DNA from: Craterostigma plantagineum
Taxonomy: Eukaryota > Streptophyta > Magnoliopsida > Lamiales > Linderniaceae
Direction of reading: 5' to 3'
NCBI GenBank assembly: GCA_027422505.1
Contig: JAPQWV010001643.1
Coordinates: 1-64,000, forward strand
DNA: 64,000 nt
Part shown: piece by piece, positions 1 to 12,415 of the stretch
Numbering within the stretch: the stretch's first letter is position 1
Layout: each line of letters opens with the position of its first letter
Notes under the pieces: model-generated
Databases searched by the model: none
What the model was told of the DNA's origin: nothing
Seen by the model: the letters and a program-made list of their open reading frames with translations, nothing else
Made by a program: the position numbers and the translations under genes

Positions 1-167
1 CCCATACATTGTCAGTCTCAGGATCCCCTCTCATTCTGGTGTTGGATCGGTTCGTTCATGTACCCCTTCGCCTAGAAGCCTGCCAGGAGCCGCTCATTGT
101 CTATGCACCCTGGCACCGACGATCACTCCCCGCCCTCTTCAGCCCCGGGCGTCACATGCCCACCAGC
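1..167 (-). mobile_element. Cassandra-like internal-domain fragment
   Basis: Read on the minus strand, this matches 27362-27528 over 167 bases with no gap and about five mismatches. The other copy runs on into a 5S-rRNA-like stretch, which is the hallmark of Cassandra TRIM elements. Here the fragment is cut by the window edge, so its own 5S portion cannot be seen. On its right lies a tRNA-iMet-type primer-binding motif at 216-226. That suits the internal domain of a short LTR element read leftwards. Open reading frames across this stretch are not coding. Confidence 0.6.
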
Positions 168-226
168 TTTCCGCCTGGTTCATCCCGAACTAGCACCATA
201 ACTGCGAGAGGTTTTGCTCTGATACC
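168..226 (-). other. Leader and primer-binding site, minus strand
   Basis: The minus strand reads GGTATCAGAGC at 226-216, the standard site for priming by initiator methionine tRNA. A short leader follows and joins the Cassandra-like fragment at 167. The site lies directly after a long terminal repeat, as expected for the start of an internal domain. It is unclear whether that LTR belongs to this fragment or to the neighbouring copia element. Confidence 0.55.
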
Positions 227-644
227 CACCTAACGTACCGTCCCATACCGGGTGTCACTGTAGCATCAGTCCCTACCGGGACCAGTGGAGTTGGGCCCAC
301 CACACTCCGACTGATAGTCTGGGTAAAACTTCCAAGCGTGATCAGTTATCCAGCACCAAACTGGAGCCTCAGGCTTACGAACTTTTAATGTTCAAGGTTA
401 AGAGTCCACCGGTGCCTTCCTCTCTCGTTCCCATCGAGAACAATGACTCAAACTCGACACATTTGGATTTGTTCATTTATTGCTTTACTGGATGCTAAGT
501 AAAGAACTCTTATATCCAATAAACGAACAATGCCTTTCAATAAAAACAGGAAAATATCTTATTATACAAAAGGTCGAATGATAAATAAGCTAAACGCCCT
601 ATACAATCTAGTCCTCGTATATATTCGAGGGCATATTCCTAACA
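227..644 (-). mobile_element. LTR region, 3' end of Tork-like copia element, possibly chimeric
   Basis: On the minus strand this begins TGTTAGGAATATGCCC at 644, just after a short purine-rich stretch downstream of the copia RNase H and C-terminal coding remnant. That is where a 3' LTR should start. It ends at 227 beside a primer-binding motif, which a 3' LTR normally does not have next to it. So either this is a tandem junction or the tail (about 227-480) belongs to the Cassandra-like element. A weak resemblance to the tail of 5S rRNA near 345-385 would favour the second reading, but I do not rely on it. Confidence 0.5.
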
Positions 645-3294
645 ATCTCCCATTTGCACTCAATGCCACACGCGTTGCAGTATCTAATACCCATCTTTTC
701 CAGTTATCTAGCCAGCACTGCTTGTTAAAGAGGCTTGGTGAACGGGTCGGTCACGTTTTCCGCGGTCGCAATCTTCTGCACGGCTACGTAGCCATTCTCA
801 ACGAATCCACATAACACGTGGTACTTTCTTCTATATGTTAGGACCTGTTGTTATATCTCGGTTCTTTCGCCTGAGCATTAGCGCCAGTATAATCACACCA
901 CAATGGCAACGACATATCTGCTACAGAAACGACACCAAGTTCTTCCAAGAACTTTCTCATCCAAAGACCTTCCTTACTGCCTCTGAGGCCGCTATATACT
1001 TTGCTTCGCAGGTGGAATATGGCAGTAGTACTATGTTTGGAACTTTTCGAAGACCCGCTCTACCTTTGAGAGTAAAGACGAATCTTGAAGTAGATTTTTG
1101 GTCATCCACGTGAGACTGGAAATCCGAATCGGTTATACCCTTCCACTTCCAAGTCTCCATTACCATAGACCAGCATCATATCCTTAGTCCGTCTTAGTAC
1201 TTGAGGATAGTCTTGACTGCTGTCCATGTTCCTTACCAGGGTTAGCCTCAACCGACTGACCACGCTCACAGCGTACGCCAAGTCAGGTCGCATGCTAAGC
1301 TTCCGTACATCAAGCTACCCACTGTGGATGCATATGGGATTCCATTCATTTCTTTCCAATCGAACTCATAGCCTTGCGAAGTGAATCCCATAAAGCATAG
1401 GAGGAACCCTTTCTTAGAGTTGTCCATATTATTAGCTTTCGCCTTCTCTAAGTAAAAGGGCCTGGAGAAGTCCTAACATACGATTCGCTCGATCTCTCTG
1501 TAAAGGAGAATACCCAAGATGTAGGTAGCTTCTCCCAAGTCTTTCATGGAGAATTCGATTGAAAGCCACGCTTTCACCATCGAGAGCATTCCAATATCAT
1601 TTCCTATCAAAAGGTTGTCGTCCCATTCCAAAAAAAAAAGTTTGGTCGTCCACGTACCATACGACGAGAAGAGATATTTTGCTCCCACTACTTTTCTTGT
1701 AGACGCAAGGTTCGTCTTCGTTCTTTAAGAATCCGTGGCCCTTGACCACTCATCGACCGTAGATTCAAGCTTCTGGAGGCTTGTTTAAGTCCATAAATGG
1801 ACTTGTTCAGTTTGCCACCTTATGAGCATCTCTTTGCAATGTAAAAACCTTGGGCTACTCCATATATTTCCCCCATGTGGTATCCATTTAGGAACGCAGT
1901 TTTCACTTCACATCCATCTGCCAAATTCTCATAGTTAGTCCGCAACTATCGCAAGAAATGTTCGAATGGACTTCATCATAGCGACAGGCGAAAAGGTCTC
2001 CTCTTGTAGATCCATTTACACCCAGTAGCTCTAAAACCATCTAGAGGTTCTACTAGAGTCCATACTTGGTTTTCAGTCATAGAATCCATTTCGGCTTGCA
2101 ATAGCTATAAGCCATTCTCTCGAATCTTTATCCCCGAATCTATGGTCATAGGTAGTGGGATCGTCTAGGACGTCCCCTTCCATTGCAGCCCTCGTGCTCG
2201 ATGTGGACCATCCCGTATATCTCAGGTTGGCGAGATACTCTACCCGCCTGCACAACTCTGGTTGCGTCTCGGACTGCTCTACGATGTCATCCGACACTGG
2301 AGTATGTGAAAGCGCTTTTGACGACCCTCCAAGAGTTACTTCGTGACCCCCTCCACCTTCTCGAATGAACTCTTCTTCGAGAAAGTGAGCCTGAAGGGCT
2401 ACACCGATTCTTCGATCGTCAGAGAAGTGAAACTGGTATCCCATGGGAATCCTCAAATATCCGACAAAATGTCCTTTCACAGCCTTCGATTCCAGTTTAT
2501 CTATTTAGAGCTTTTTCACGAATGCGGGGCAACCCCAAATTCTAATGTGATTCGAGCTCGGTTTTTTTCCCCTGTCCACACTGATACGGAATACGATCGA
2601 CAGACTTTGTAGTACATCTATTCAGAATGTGAGTCGCTGTAAACAAGGCATGACCCACAACGCTATGGGCAGGTCTGTATAGCTCAACATAGATAGAACA
2701 TTATCCACAGAGTTTGATTCCTGCGTTCGGACACATCGTTCAACTCGGTGTCCCCGGCGGGGTCATCTATGAAATGATCCCGTTCTCTTTCAAGAACTAG
2801 TCAAACTCGAGGCCATGTACTAGCCGCTTCGATCTGATCGAACGCTTTAATGCTCTTTCTAGTCTGATTTTTCCACCAAAGCCTTGTACTCTTTGAACCA
2901 TTCAAAAGTATTAGACTTGTGCTTCATGAGATACCCTGCCGAAGCGAGAGTGATCATCAGTGAAGGTAACGAAATAATGGAAGTTACCGCGAGACGCTAC
3001 CCTGAACGGTCACAAGCATCGTATGGATCAAACGAGAAGTTTTGGGGCTCTTGTGAAAGTCCCTGTGAAGGGCGACTTGGTCATCTTTCCAAGGATACAA
3101 GATTCTCCAACTCGAGAATCGTTTGTTCTCCAGCGTGACCGAGTCGATGATGCCATAGCAGTCTCGAGTTCGACTCCAATTTTCTTTTGGGGTGATTGTA
3201 TTCACAGTTTTTGTTTCATCTTCGACATTTAGATAATACAATCCATTCAGTAAAACTTGCACTTCCGACGCAATTATTTCCAAAATAAATATTG
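645..3294 (-). pseudogene. Decayed Tork-like Ty1-copia pol (integrase to RNase H)
   Basis: Minus-strand fragments in several frames appear in the copia order. GAG-preintegrase with LNGLYYLNVED lies near 3240. The integrase C-terminal region and linker, with FVGY and DPTTYD, lies at 2480-2073. RT pieces with FSPVA and KTAFLNGY lie near 2000-1880. KDLGEATYILGI is near 1530. RNase H has RPDLAYAVSVVSR near 1280 and TDSDFQSHVDD near 1120, and AKYIAASEAVRK is near 980. A C-terminal tail resembling DPFTK is near 750. Frameshifts and stops are frequent, and the RT catalytic YVDD is not intact. Gag and protease are missing on this side because the DNA switches to gypsy LTR E at 3295. It is certainly non-functional. 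Confidence 0.85.
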
Positions 3295-3526
3295 TGTAAT
3301 ACCCGTAAAATCTAATTACGGTATTTACGAATTAACTTGCGATGAAATATTTAATTAAGAACTTGATTGGATTAATTAGTATTTTCGATGGTACAATGCC
3401 TTCATATCTCATACCTTTAAGTGACTTATATGTCTTATATGATTTCATGCTGTGTGAGTTATAACTTCTATGCATGTTACGAATTATGACTTAAGTAATG
3501 AACGTAGGATTCAGAAAATTTCAAAT

Positions 3527-5022
3527 TGAAGTGTAAAATATGCCTAAGAGGGGGGGTGAATTAGGCTTTAAAAAATTATGGCTTTTTCTCATTTGAAAAT
3601 ACTTTCTTTAAGAAGATATTGCAGAGCACGTTATTTCCTATAGAGCAGTAAGATTGTCTATGTTATCTCCCTAATCCTATTTACAGAATATCACGTTAAT
3701 CTCAGAAATCCTTTAAACGATATCACCTAGTTATTTGCCAACGTTCCGGGTTTGTCTCACAGAAAAAGTAAAAAGCAGAAAGTAAAGTGAGACGGGATTT
3801 TTATACAGGTTATATCCCCAACAGGGGTTTAATCCTGTCCTTGGGGGTGTGATCTCCCCAAGAGTTCCAATCAATCACTAGGTATTACCGGTTACACTAT
3901 GATTGACCCGTTCACAACCGAATCACTATGGATATACTAGACCTCGTTTCTAGGCTGACACACGCCAAGTTTCGATCCACGTCGTTTACCCAGGAAACCT
4001 ATTCCCCGACTGGATGCAGCTTGCTACCGAAGGGCCACCGAATCCACAAAATTCGTCCCTCCACGTGCGTAAGACTCCACTCGTGCTCCTTTGTACGCTC
4101 AACGTGCCCGCAGACACAACACTTCCGAAGACAAGGGTTTAGGATTTGGAGTGTTTCTAGGGATCGCACAAAAGAGTACAGATTCGGAAATGATAGCTCA
4201 AACACAAACTACAAATGAATCGCAAAAGTAAGCTCAGATCGTCTAAGGAATTTGATAGCTTGTGTGTTCGTTTTGTACCCTTCGCGTGAAGTGTTTGTCT
4301 TCTATATAGGCCACGATCGTTTCTTTTCTCCATCACAAGGAAAGTTAAGCACGAAAAATATGCTAGAGACAGCTCAATTAACACGTGCATTAACTCAAGA
4401 AATCATGCCAAGAATAAACCAATTAAACTCAACAGTCAACATGAATTCTTACCATAAATACCACAGATTTGCTTTCATTCCAGGGTAATCTCATCCGTTA
4501 GTCAGCTCATTCTATATATAGAATCAATCAGCATATTACACACATAATCAGAATATCTTTTCCATATACAGCTTAATCATACCGGGTGATCTCAGTGATA
4601 CTCTTTCCTAAAATAACCCAATCTCGTGTACAACTCTATATCATTTAACACAATAATATCTTCCTATATAGCTGCTCATATTAGCGTGATCTCAGACGAT
4701 ATTCTTTCCTTATATAACTCAATCATGCGTACAGTCCACATACCACTTATCAGAACATATTTTCCATATATAGCACACAGTGATATTCCATCCAACGAGA
4801 ACGTTCAAAACCAGGTGATCACATCTATATTCCAGTTAAGCATAAGATCACTCAATTAGTTTTTCTTAACATTTTAAAACATATTCAAGCGCTTAATCGA
4901 ATATTTTCACATACTGAAACATCACATAACATGCATATCGAGTTTTCTAATTTGTACCCCCCAATTTACATAATTACTTGGAATAATCAAAACTCTATAA
5001 TCATTTGACCAAAAGGTCTACA
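3527..5022 (-). repeat. 3' LTR of copia element F
   Basis: It starts TGAAGTGTAAAATATGCC on the plus strand and ends CTACA at 5022, so on the minus strand it is TGTAG...TTCA. It is repeated at 12416-13903 with scattered substitutions and indels. The minus-strand polypurine tract lies immediately to its right, which marks it as the 3' LTR. Several GTGATCTCA-like and ATATATAGC-like short repeats occur at about 4480-4800. Confidence 0.92.
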
Positions 5023-5040
5023 TCTCCCCCTTTTTGTTGA
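5023..5040 (-). other. Polypurine tract of F
   Basis: The plus strand reads TCTCCCCCTTTTTGTTGA, so the minus strand is the purine run AAAAAGGGGGAGA directly before the 3' LTR. This is the expected primer for plus-strand DNA synthesis and fixes the orientation of the element. Confidence 0.85.
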
Positions 5041-5639
5041 TGACAAGTAATTAATGCCTATCTTAAGCATATAAGTACACTCAATATGAAGCCATTTATG
5101 CACGTAGCATGTTTTAAGTATCACGCATGGCGACATATGATCAGAGCAATAAATTTACCAAATTTCATAGCATTGCTCCCCCTGTCTAATTGCTAGTATT
5201 CTCATGTAAAGCACAGAAGCAAAAGTTTAGCATTACCAGATTATATCACATGGAATGTCACAAGTTACCACGGAATGTCGCAAGCTTCTCATGGAATGTC
5301 TCAAGTTATCACATCATATCAGTTTGCTTCAGTTTGCTCCCCCTCCTTGTGCGGAATTCCTTATCCTTAACAAATCATCAACTAAAGCACAGAGGATTAA
5401 GACACAAGCATATAAAAGCAAGCAAGCGATTATATTATATCATTCCAAAATAACAAAATAAGGCTTAATTGCCTGGACTTCTCTCTCCCCCTTCAGCATC
5501 AAAAAGGAGGGACCAACACCACCAAATTACCTAAACCTGTAAACAACTTCGACCCTCAAACCCAAAAAAACCAGCGGAAAAAGCAAACTAGAACTAATCC
5601 TATCAGAGCTAGGGAATTGCTAAGGAACAAGATCTAAAG

Positions 5640-7058
5640 GCTGGAATCGCTATCGGATGAGGCAGTTGAGGATTCAGCGATATTAAGAGCTGCGGAGATC
5701 TCCTTCAGATACTTGTTAACCTTTTGAAGTTCCGTGAGATCTTTTTGAACTTTCTGCGGTTCTCATCCTTAAGCCCCTTGAAGCTTCTTTTCAGATCAGC
5801 TATCGTTCCTTCTCGTCATCGCTGTCATCATCCTTCTTCTTCTTAGTCGGACTTTTTGAAGGGACTTCAGATCCTTTGTCTTGAACCATCATTTTCGCTC
5901 ATCAAAGCGTATACCAACACGCTTGAGTGTGACCATATCTACTGCAATGCTTTGCGATATCTTCCCAAGCCTTCGGCGAGTGATGATTCCCCTCGAATTC
6001 AAGCATGTGTGTAAGCAGCATTCCATATGGAAGTTCCTTATCAGAGCTCTTAATGGCATGGACCATGTACTTAAGAACAAAATAACCTAGATTGAGTGGC
6101 CTATTTTGGGATACTAGATAGAGAGTCAGCATGCTCATGTGTGTTCATGGTGGTGGAATGGCCTCCCGCTGCCACGCGAGCGCTCCAGAGGGTAAGTGCA
6201 GCACTTTGTAAAGGAATAACAGATCAACAGGAAGTTTGTTCAGGCTTCTCCTTCAGAAAATTAGGCTTATAAGGGGAATTCCATAGGACTTTCACACAGT
6301 CACGCAGAGGCACCTCAGACGTACACCAGTGGTCGAAGTCGAAGTAACACAGCCCTTCGTTTTCTACCCCAGGAATCTCATTTACCTTCGCAGGCGTTCC
6401 ATTCAAGTTTCTTACCGAGCACATAATACTGCACAGAGACTCCGTTCCGTCTTCAATGAAAGTGAGATTGGCGTAGAACAGCTTCACCGCCTCAACAATA
6501 CACAGACTTGTCTAATCCTCAGAAAGTGTCCCAGCCGTACTCAGTCAGCACGTTGCTACTTTGCTCTCAACCAGCTCATCGAAGTTGATGCTTCTTCCTC
6601 GCGCAACACCCGCTTCTGAAGTTTCTCATAAAGTTCTTTGCGCTCTCAGTCAGAATTTGATCTCGTCGGTGATCTCCTCCGGATTTTCAGGATTTAACAG
6701 GGCCTTCTCAGAGTGATCCAGTGGGGGAGTTTTGTCTCGAGGAGACTCGATCTGAGCAGAGACAGATTTTTCTGGAGAGGCTGGTTTTTCAAGTGAAGCA
6801 GAACCTTCAGGAGGAAACAGGTTTCTCAGGGGAAGTAGATTTCTGAGGAGATGCGGGCCGATCATGGGAAGAGGTAGGAGAAGGTGTGGGAGATTTGATG
6901 ACCTTTGCTTTCTTCTTCGGTTTCGTCGGAGATTTCTTAGATTTAGAGCTGGCTTTCAGATTTTGAGCGGGTGGCTTTTGGAGAGAGTGGGGATTGGGGT
7001 AAGAAACTCTTTCTCTCTTTTTGTCAGACGAAGAACCGGTGCCTTTTGTTTTTACCAT
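5640..7058 (-). pseudogene. Extra ORF downstream of pol in F (putative plant transposon/env-like ORF3)
   Basis: It begins MVKTKGTGSSSDKKRE at 7058. The first 130 or so residues are Lys/Ser/Pro-rich with many SPEKP-type repeats and look disordered. A globular part follows with VKLFYAN-like and IPGVENEGLCYF segments, resembling the 'putative plant transposon protein' domain found in the third ORF of SIRE-like elements. Further on, broken frames carry KELPYGMLL and a Lys/Glu-rich region that looks coiled-coil. Several frameshifts interrupt it. The family's third ORF has been called envelope-like, but I see no clear signal peptide or fusion domain, so I give no function. It lies between RNase H and the polypurine tract. 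Confidence 0.65.
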
Positions 7059-7559
7059 GGTTGAGATCGGAGAATTGAAGGATGAAATTATGAAGTGAAG
7101 AGCTTAGGGTTTGAATGAATGGAGAAACAAGGAAGGAAACTCTTTATAAAAGCCGGGTCTGTTTTGGATAAGGATGAAAGAGGTTATAGAAGGATGTGAT
7201 CTCGACAAGACATGGGTCAGATAAGGAAGGGATTTCAAATTTGAATTTAAAAAGAAACTTAGTGGTGAAGGAAACTGCCCGTTATGGAATTTGCTAAGGA
7301 TAAAACGATATCTCGCGGAAATTAAGGAAGGAATTAAGTGAAGATCAGAGATCAAAGAAAATATTGGCTGAAATAGATTTTGTCATAAATGTCGAAGGAG
7401 GTCTAAAAATAATCTCTTCATGAATGGAAAGGATTTGAATAGATAATGAAGATATATTAAATAAATCAAGGAATAAAATCGCAGAGATCCTAAAGGATAA
7501 GATCAAGGAAATACTAAAGGCTAACATATCTAGTCACCTTTCTTATTTGAGCTCAATAA

Positions 7560-8830
7560 TTCCTAATCGGTCACGGATATCACAGAATCTACTCTCAATA
7601 AGGTTTCGTGAAGATATCAGCCAACTGATCATTAGTTCCTACGAAGTTCACGCCGATATTCCCCCTTTCTGAACATGATCTCGAATAAAATGATGTTTCA
7701 CCTCTATTGCTTAGTTCGAGAGTGATGTACGGGATTCTTAGTGATACTAATGGCACTAGTACTATCACAGAAAATAGGAATTTGGTCGTACCTTAAGCCG
7801 TAATCACTCAAGGTCTGTTTCATCCAAAGATTTGCTGAGAACAACTTCCTAAGGCCATATATTCGGCTTCGGTTGTGGATAGGGCCACGGCATTTTGTTT
7901 CCGACTAGACCAAGTACAAGGAATTCCCCAGTATTTGGCAGGTTCCACTAGTGCTCTTTCCTATCTTCCCTAGAACCGGCGTATCCGCATCCGAGTATCC
8001 CATTAATGGGAATTCCTTGGAATTTGGATACCACATACCATGATTGATTGTTCCCTTCAAATATCTAAGTATCCGCTTGACTGCCGTCAAGTGAGATTCC
8101 CTAGGACTCGATTGATCTAGAACATAGACCAGTAGCAAACATGATATTGGGTCTGCTTGCCGTAAGGTATAGCAACTTCCGATCATACCTCTATACTTAG
8201 TTTTGTTCAAAGGCGTACCTTGTTCATCACTATCAATTTTAGCGGTCTGGTGCATAGGAGTGGGAAGTACCTTGGAATCAGTCATTCCGAATTTTTCAAG
8301 TAGTTCCTTCGTGTACTTCGTTTGAGATATGAATGTTTCCCGTATCCAATTGCTTGATTTGTAATCCAAGGAAGTGCGTGCGTTTCCCATTAGGCTCATC
8401 TCAAATTCCTGTTGCATTGACTTAGAAAAATGCTCGCAAAGGGTGATGTCAGTGCTACCGAATATGATATCATCAACGTATATCTGCACAAGTAATATGT
8501 GATTCCCTTCGCACTTGATAAACAAAGTGTTGTCTATTGTTCCTGTTATAATCCCAAGTCTAGCAAAAAACCTACTCAATCTTTCATACCATGCCCTAGG
8601 GGCCTGTTTCAAACTGTATAAAGCTTTGTTTAATTTAAAAACATGATTTGAAAATTCCTCTTTTTCAAAACGGGAGGTTGCTCGACAAAAACTTCCTCAT
8701 TTATAAAACCATTTAAAATGCACTTTTTAAGTCCATTTGGAAAAGCTTAAATCTTTTAAAAATGCATATGCAAGTAAAATGCGTATTGACTCAAGCCTAG
8801 CTACGGGTGCAAAGGTTTTCTTGAAAATCT
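7560..8830 (-). pseudogene. Reverse transcriptase and RNase H of F
   Basis: The longest clean part (8612-7905) starts MKQAPRAWYERLSRF and keeps the catalytic YVDDIIFGS, then FEMSLMG, the Tyr-rich thumb region, and the RNase H start with MGYSDAD. The frame then breaks. ALSTTEAEYMAL-like residues follow near 7860, and the end of the domain with DIFTKP near 7600. The upstream finger region is in other frames at 8620-8830. The RT active-site residues are present, but the ORF as read cannot make a full polyprotein. Confidence 0.85.
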
Positions 8831-9499
8831 ATACCTTCTTCTTGGAATTAACCTTTGGCGACTAACCTGGCCTTATTTCGTGTTACATTACCGTTCTCAT
8901 CCAGTTTGTTGCGAAACACCCACTTCGTGCCTATTATGGACTTATCGCTCGGTCTTTCCACAAGAGTCCACACCTGGCTCTTTCGAATTGTGCCGCTCTT
9001 CTTCCATGGCAATCACCCACGATTCATCGTCAAGCGCTTCATTCACTGTCTTAGGTTCCATGGTTGACAACAGCACGTCGTGTGATTCCTCGCAGTATCG
9101 TTTCGTGCAGTTGCTCTCGTTTTTGATCCCTGAAGTGATATTCCCTATGTCCTGTTCAGTGGGATGGCTGGAAGCATGTTTGAATTTTCTGCGTTGTTGC
9201 TCGTCTGAACTTCAGGTTCCTCTAACATATCATCTAGTTCCAATGAATTGCGTTCACTTCTTTGTCAGTAACCTGTATATCTGCAGGAGACCACAACTAT
9301 ACCTTCCTATGTAGCATCTGTGTTAGGAAATTCATCAAACGTAACATGCACAGCTTCTTGAACAGTCTTCTTCCTATTATTAAACACGCTAACAGCTTTG
9401 GAATGAAGGCTGTAACCTAGGAATATCCCTTCATCTACCTTGGAATCGTATTTCCTCTTTTATCCCTATCATGTAAAATGAAACATTTGCAACCAAATA

Positions 9500-10600
9500 C
9501 ATGGAAATATCCTATGTTAGGGGTTTTGTCGTTCCAAAGTTCATAGGGAGTTCTCTTAATAATTGGTCTAAGGAAAATCCTATTCGAGACATAACATGCC
9601 GTACTAACAGCGTCGGCCCAAAAATGTTTTGAGTATTATATTCGCTCAACATAGTCCTAGCCATTTCTTGTAATACTCTATTTTTCCTCTCGACCACTCC
9701 GTTTTGTGAGGCGTAATAGGGGCTGAAAAATTATGACTATAACCATTCTCATCACAAAAAGATGCAAAGGATTTGCTATCAAATTCTAGACCGTTATCAC
9801 TCCTAATCTTACGGACTTTCATTTCTTTCTCATTTTCTAGCTTCTTAATCAGTGGCGCAAGATTATCTAAAGCCTCACTTTTGTGCGCAAGAAATAAGAC
9901 CCATGTGTACCTAGTATAGTCGTCTACGATCACAAAGGCATATCGTTTACCTTTCAATGACATAACCTGTACCAGACCAAAAAGGTCAAGATGCAGCAGT
10001 TCTAGTGGTCTGGACGTAGAGATTACATTCTTAGGCTTAAAAGACGTCTTGGTCTGTTTCCCCATTTGTCACGCTTTACAGATTCTGTCCTTGGTGGCTT
10101 TCATATCTGGAATACCTCTCACCAACTCATTGCATGATATGTGAGACATTAGTTTCATGTTAGCATGTCCCAGACGTCTATGCCATAACCATGTGATATC
10201 TTGCGTAACTGCTAGACACTTGACGTTTTGGTTAGCAATATCATCAAGAGTGATGCAGTAGATATTACCATGCCTAGGTGCACTAAACACAATCTCATCA
10301 TTCTTTTAACAAGGCATTTATCTTTGGCGAAAACTACGGTATGTCCATCATCACATAATTGGCTAATACTTATTAAATTATGCTCTAAGTTCCTAACGAA
10401 CCATACGTTATCTATGGTGATATTTAAATTGTTACCGACAGTACCAACTCCCACGATTTTGGCTTTTGCGTCGTTGGCGTACGAAACGTATCCTCCATCT
10501 ACCGCTTCAACGACACAAAATTGCCTATATCACCTGTCATGTGGCGGGAGCCACCCGCTGTCGAGGTACCACTTGCTTTTCTTACTGGAATTCTTCCTTC
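9500..10600 (-). pseudogene. Protease to integrase of F
   Basis: Near 10560 the minus strand encodes a YLDSGGSRHMTGD-like stretch, the copia protease active site (DSG). GAG-preintegrase with WLWHRRLGHANMKLM (HHCC zinc finger) lies at 10290-10069. The integrase core at 10065-9646 has VIVDDYTRYTW and IRSDNGLEF, giving two of the catalytic acidic residues. MVERKNRVLQEMAR at 9697 carries the third (E). Frames shift between these blocks. The D,D,E residues are all visible, so inactivation comes from the frame breaks. Confidence 0.85.
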
Positions 10601-10651
10601 GTACCTGTAGCAAGAAGTACTTTTCTGAGGTACCCATTTCTGTTGGGTCGC

Positions 10652-12330
10652 CTAACATGTTAGCGGGAAAATAACTTCTGTTGACATACGAGACATATCA
10701 TTCTGCACAGTCGGTGATCTCCTGTTACAATCAGATACGACAGTGGCATTTACAGGTAACTTAGGTCTCCAGACATACTTAGCTTTATCAAACTTCTTTA
10801 AGGGACAGTTGTATGCATAGTGACCATTTCTACCACAACACAACATTTAAACTTAGACACAGAGGATTTAGCAGGCTTCACTTCGGTGGAATAACCTAAG
10901 CCTATCTTACCAATATTGCTAGGAATGTTTAACATCATCTCTAGGTTTTGTCTACCCTGAAGAAGACTATCAACCTTCTGTTTTTTCCCTTTCTAAGGAA
11001 TTCCTGAGTTCTACAATATCTCTGGATAAGTCACTGTTTTTTTTTTCTGTTTTCTCACAGTCGCAGGGAATTCCCTCTTTCTTAGCAGTAACTAACTCTT
11101 CTTTCAAACGTGAGATCTCTAGAACAGCCTCATGTTTTTCCTTTGCTAGTTCATCTCGCTGCCTTATCAATTCCTTATTCAAGGAATCTAGTGACTTAAT
11201 CTTTCTCTCCGTTTTTTGAAGTAACCTACACAGATCTTCCTTACTTTCTTCTATATCAGAAACAGATGAGTCACTTTCATAACCATATAAATTGTTTAGG
11301 ATATGAATTTTCTCAATGGAGGAAGAACGAGATACCTGATCCTCGTCAGCCATGTAAGCGTGATCCTCGTCCTCACTTTGTTCCAGTTCAGAGTCATTTG
11401 ATTCCGTCACCATAGCCTTCTGCTTCCTTGGTTTCTCATTGCTAGTTGCGGGGCATTCATGTGCATAGTGGCCTGGTTTGTTGCATCGAAAACACTTCTG
11501 AACTTTCTTCCCAGACGTGGATATTCCCTTGCTCTTGTTCTAGAATTTGTTGAAGTTCCCTTTGAATTTCTTTTTCTGCTGGAACCTTTCAATTCTTTTT
11601 GTAAGCATGGCCAGATCGTTCATCAGGTCTTTTTCTTCATCGTCAGAATCAGATTCTTCTTGGTTGGATTTGAATGCAATGGACTTCTGATTTTTATTCT
11701 GAGACTTCTCATTCATTGATGTTTGAATCATCTCATAGGATATAAGAGATCCAATCAGCTCGGAGATGCTAAGTGCTTCTAGATCCTTTGCTTCGTAGAT
11801 GGCAGTAACCTTGGCATTCCATTCTCGTGGCAGTGATCTCAGTATCTTTCTTACTTGTTCACTGTCGGGAACTTTCTTGCCGAGAGAGAACATTTGGTTG
11901 ATGATTCCCATGAATCTGGCGTACATCTGGCTTATATTTTCGACAGATTCCATTGAGAACAGTTCTACTGGTAAGTGAGTAGAGCCAGTCTTTCTTGCAC
12001 GACTCGTTGGGTTCCTTCATGAGTGACTTGGAGCATATCCCACATGGTCTTCGCTGATGAGCAGGAACTCACCCGAATGTATTCTCCCGTGTGAGTGCGC
12101 ATGCGAGCATGTTTTTCGCCTTTGCGTTCGCGTGATTCCCTTTTTGTCATCAGTAGTGTAATCTTTAGTATCCTTTGGAGTTCCATCGGATTTCGCAACT
12201 GTGTAAGGTCCGTTGATGATTGTCTCCCAAAGCTCGTAGTCGACAGCGATCAAAAATTCGATCATACGATTCTTCCATACCGTGTAGTTCGTACCGTCGA
12301 AGAGAGGAGGCCTGGAGTGGGATGACCCTC
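10652..12330 (-). pseudogene. Gag of F (SIRE-like, zinc knuckles and coiled coil)
   Basis: The order is MIEFLIAVDYELWETI (capsid-like start, 12265); KTMWDMLQVTHEGT (12050); the central Gag domain from MESVENISQMYARF to the zinc-knuckle linker (11953-11540); a CCHC knuckle with CNKPGHYAHECP in the 11500-11440 region; an acidic stretch; then a long coiled coil (11413-10970) rich in Lys/Glu/Leu. A second knuckle, CGRNGHYAYNCP, is at 10840. The acidic linker, coiled coil and second knuckle are characteristic of SIRE-type gag. At least three frame changes break it. Confidence 0.85.
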
Positions 12331-12400
12331 TGCAAAAATATCACTCAAAAAAGCCATTAGATCGTAACTCAGGCGTGTTAGGCCTTTCGTTGAGTAACCT

Positions 12401-12415
12401 CGCTCTGATACCAAA
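12401..12415 (-). other. Primer-binding site of F
   Basis: The minus strand reads TTTGGTATCAGAGCG directly after the 5' LTR, matching the 3' end of initiator methionine tRNA. Together with the polypurine tract at 5023 it confirms the minus orientation. Confidence 0.9.

Noticed and set aside
216..226. tRNA gene
   Set aside because: Only the 11-base primer-binding complement of initiator tRNA is present. No cloverleaf could be drawn around any of the primer-binding motifs (216, 12401, 41196, 49809).
300..400. Possible 5S rRNA tail on the minus strand (GGATAACTGATCACGC then GGAAGTTTTACCC)
   Set aside because: Only scattered matches after gaps; the convincing 5S-like sequence is at 27570-27661. 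Kept as a weak hint only.
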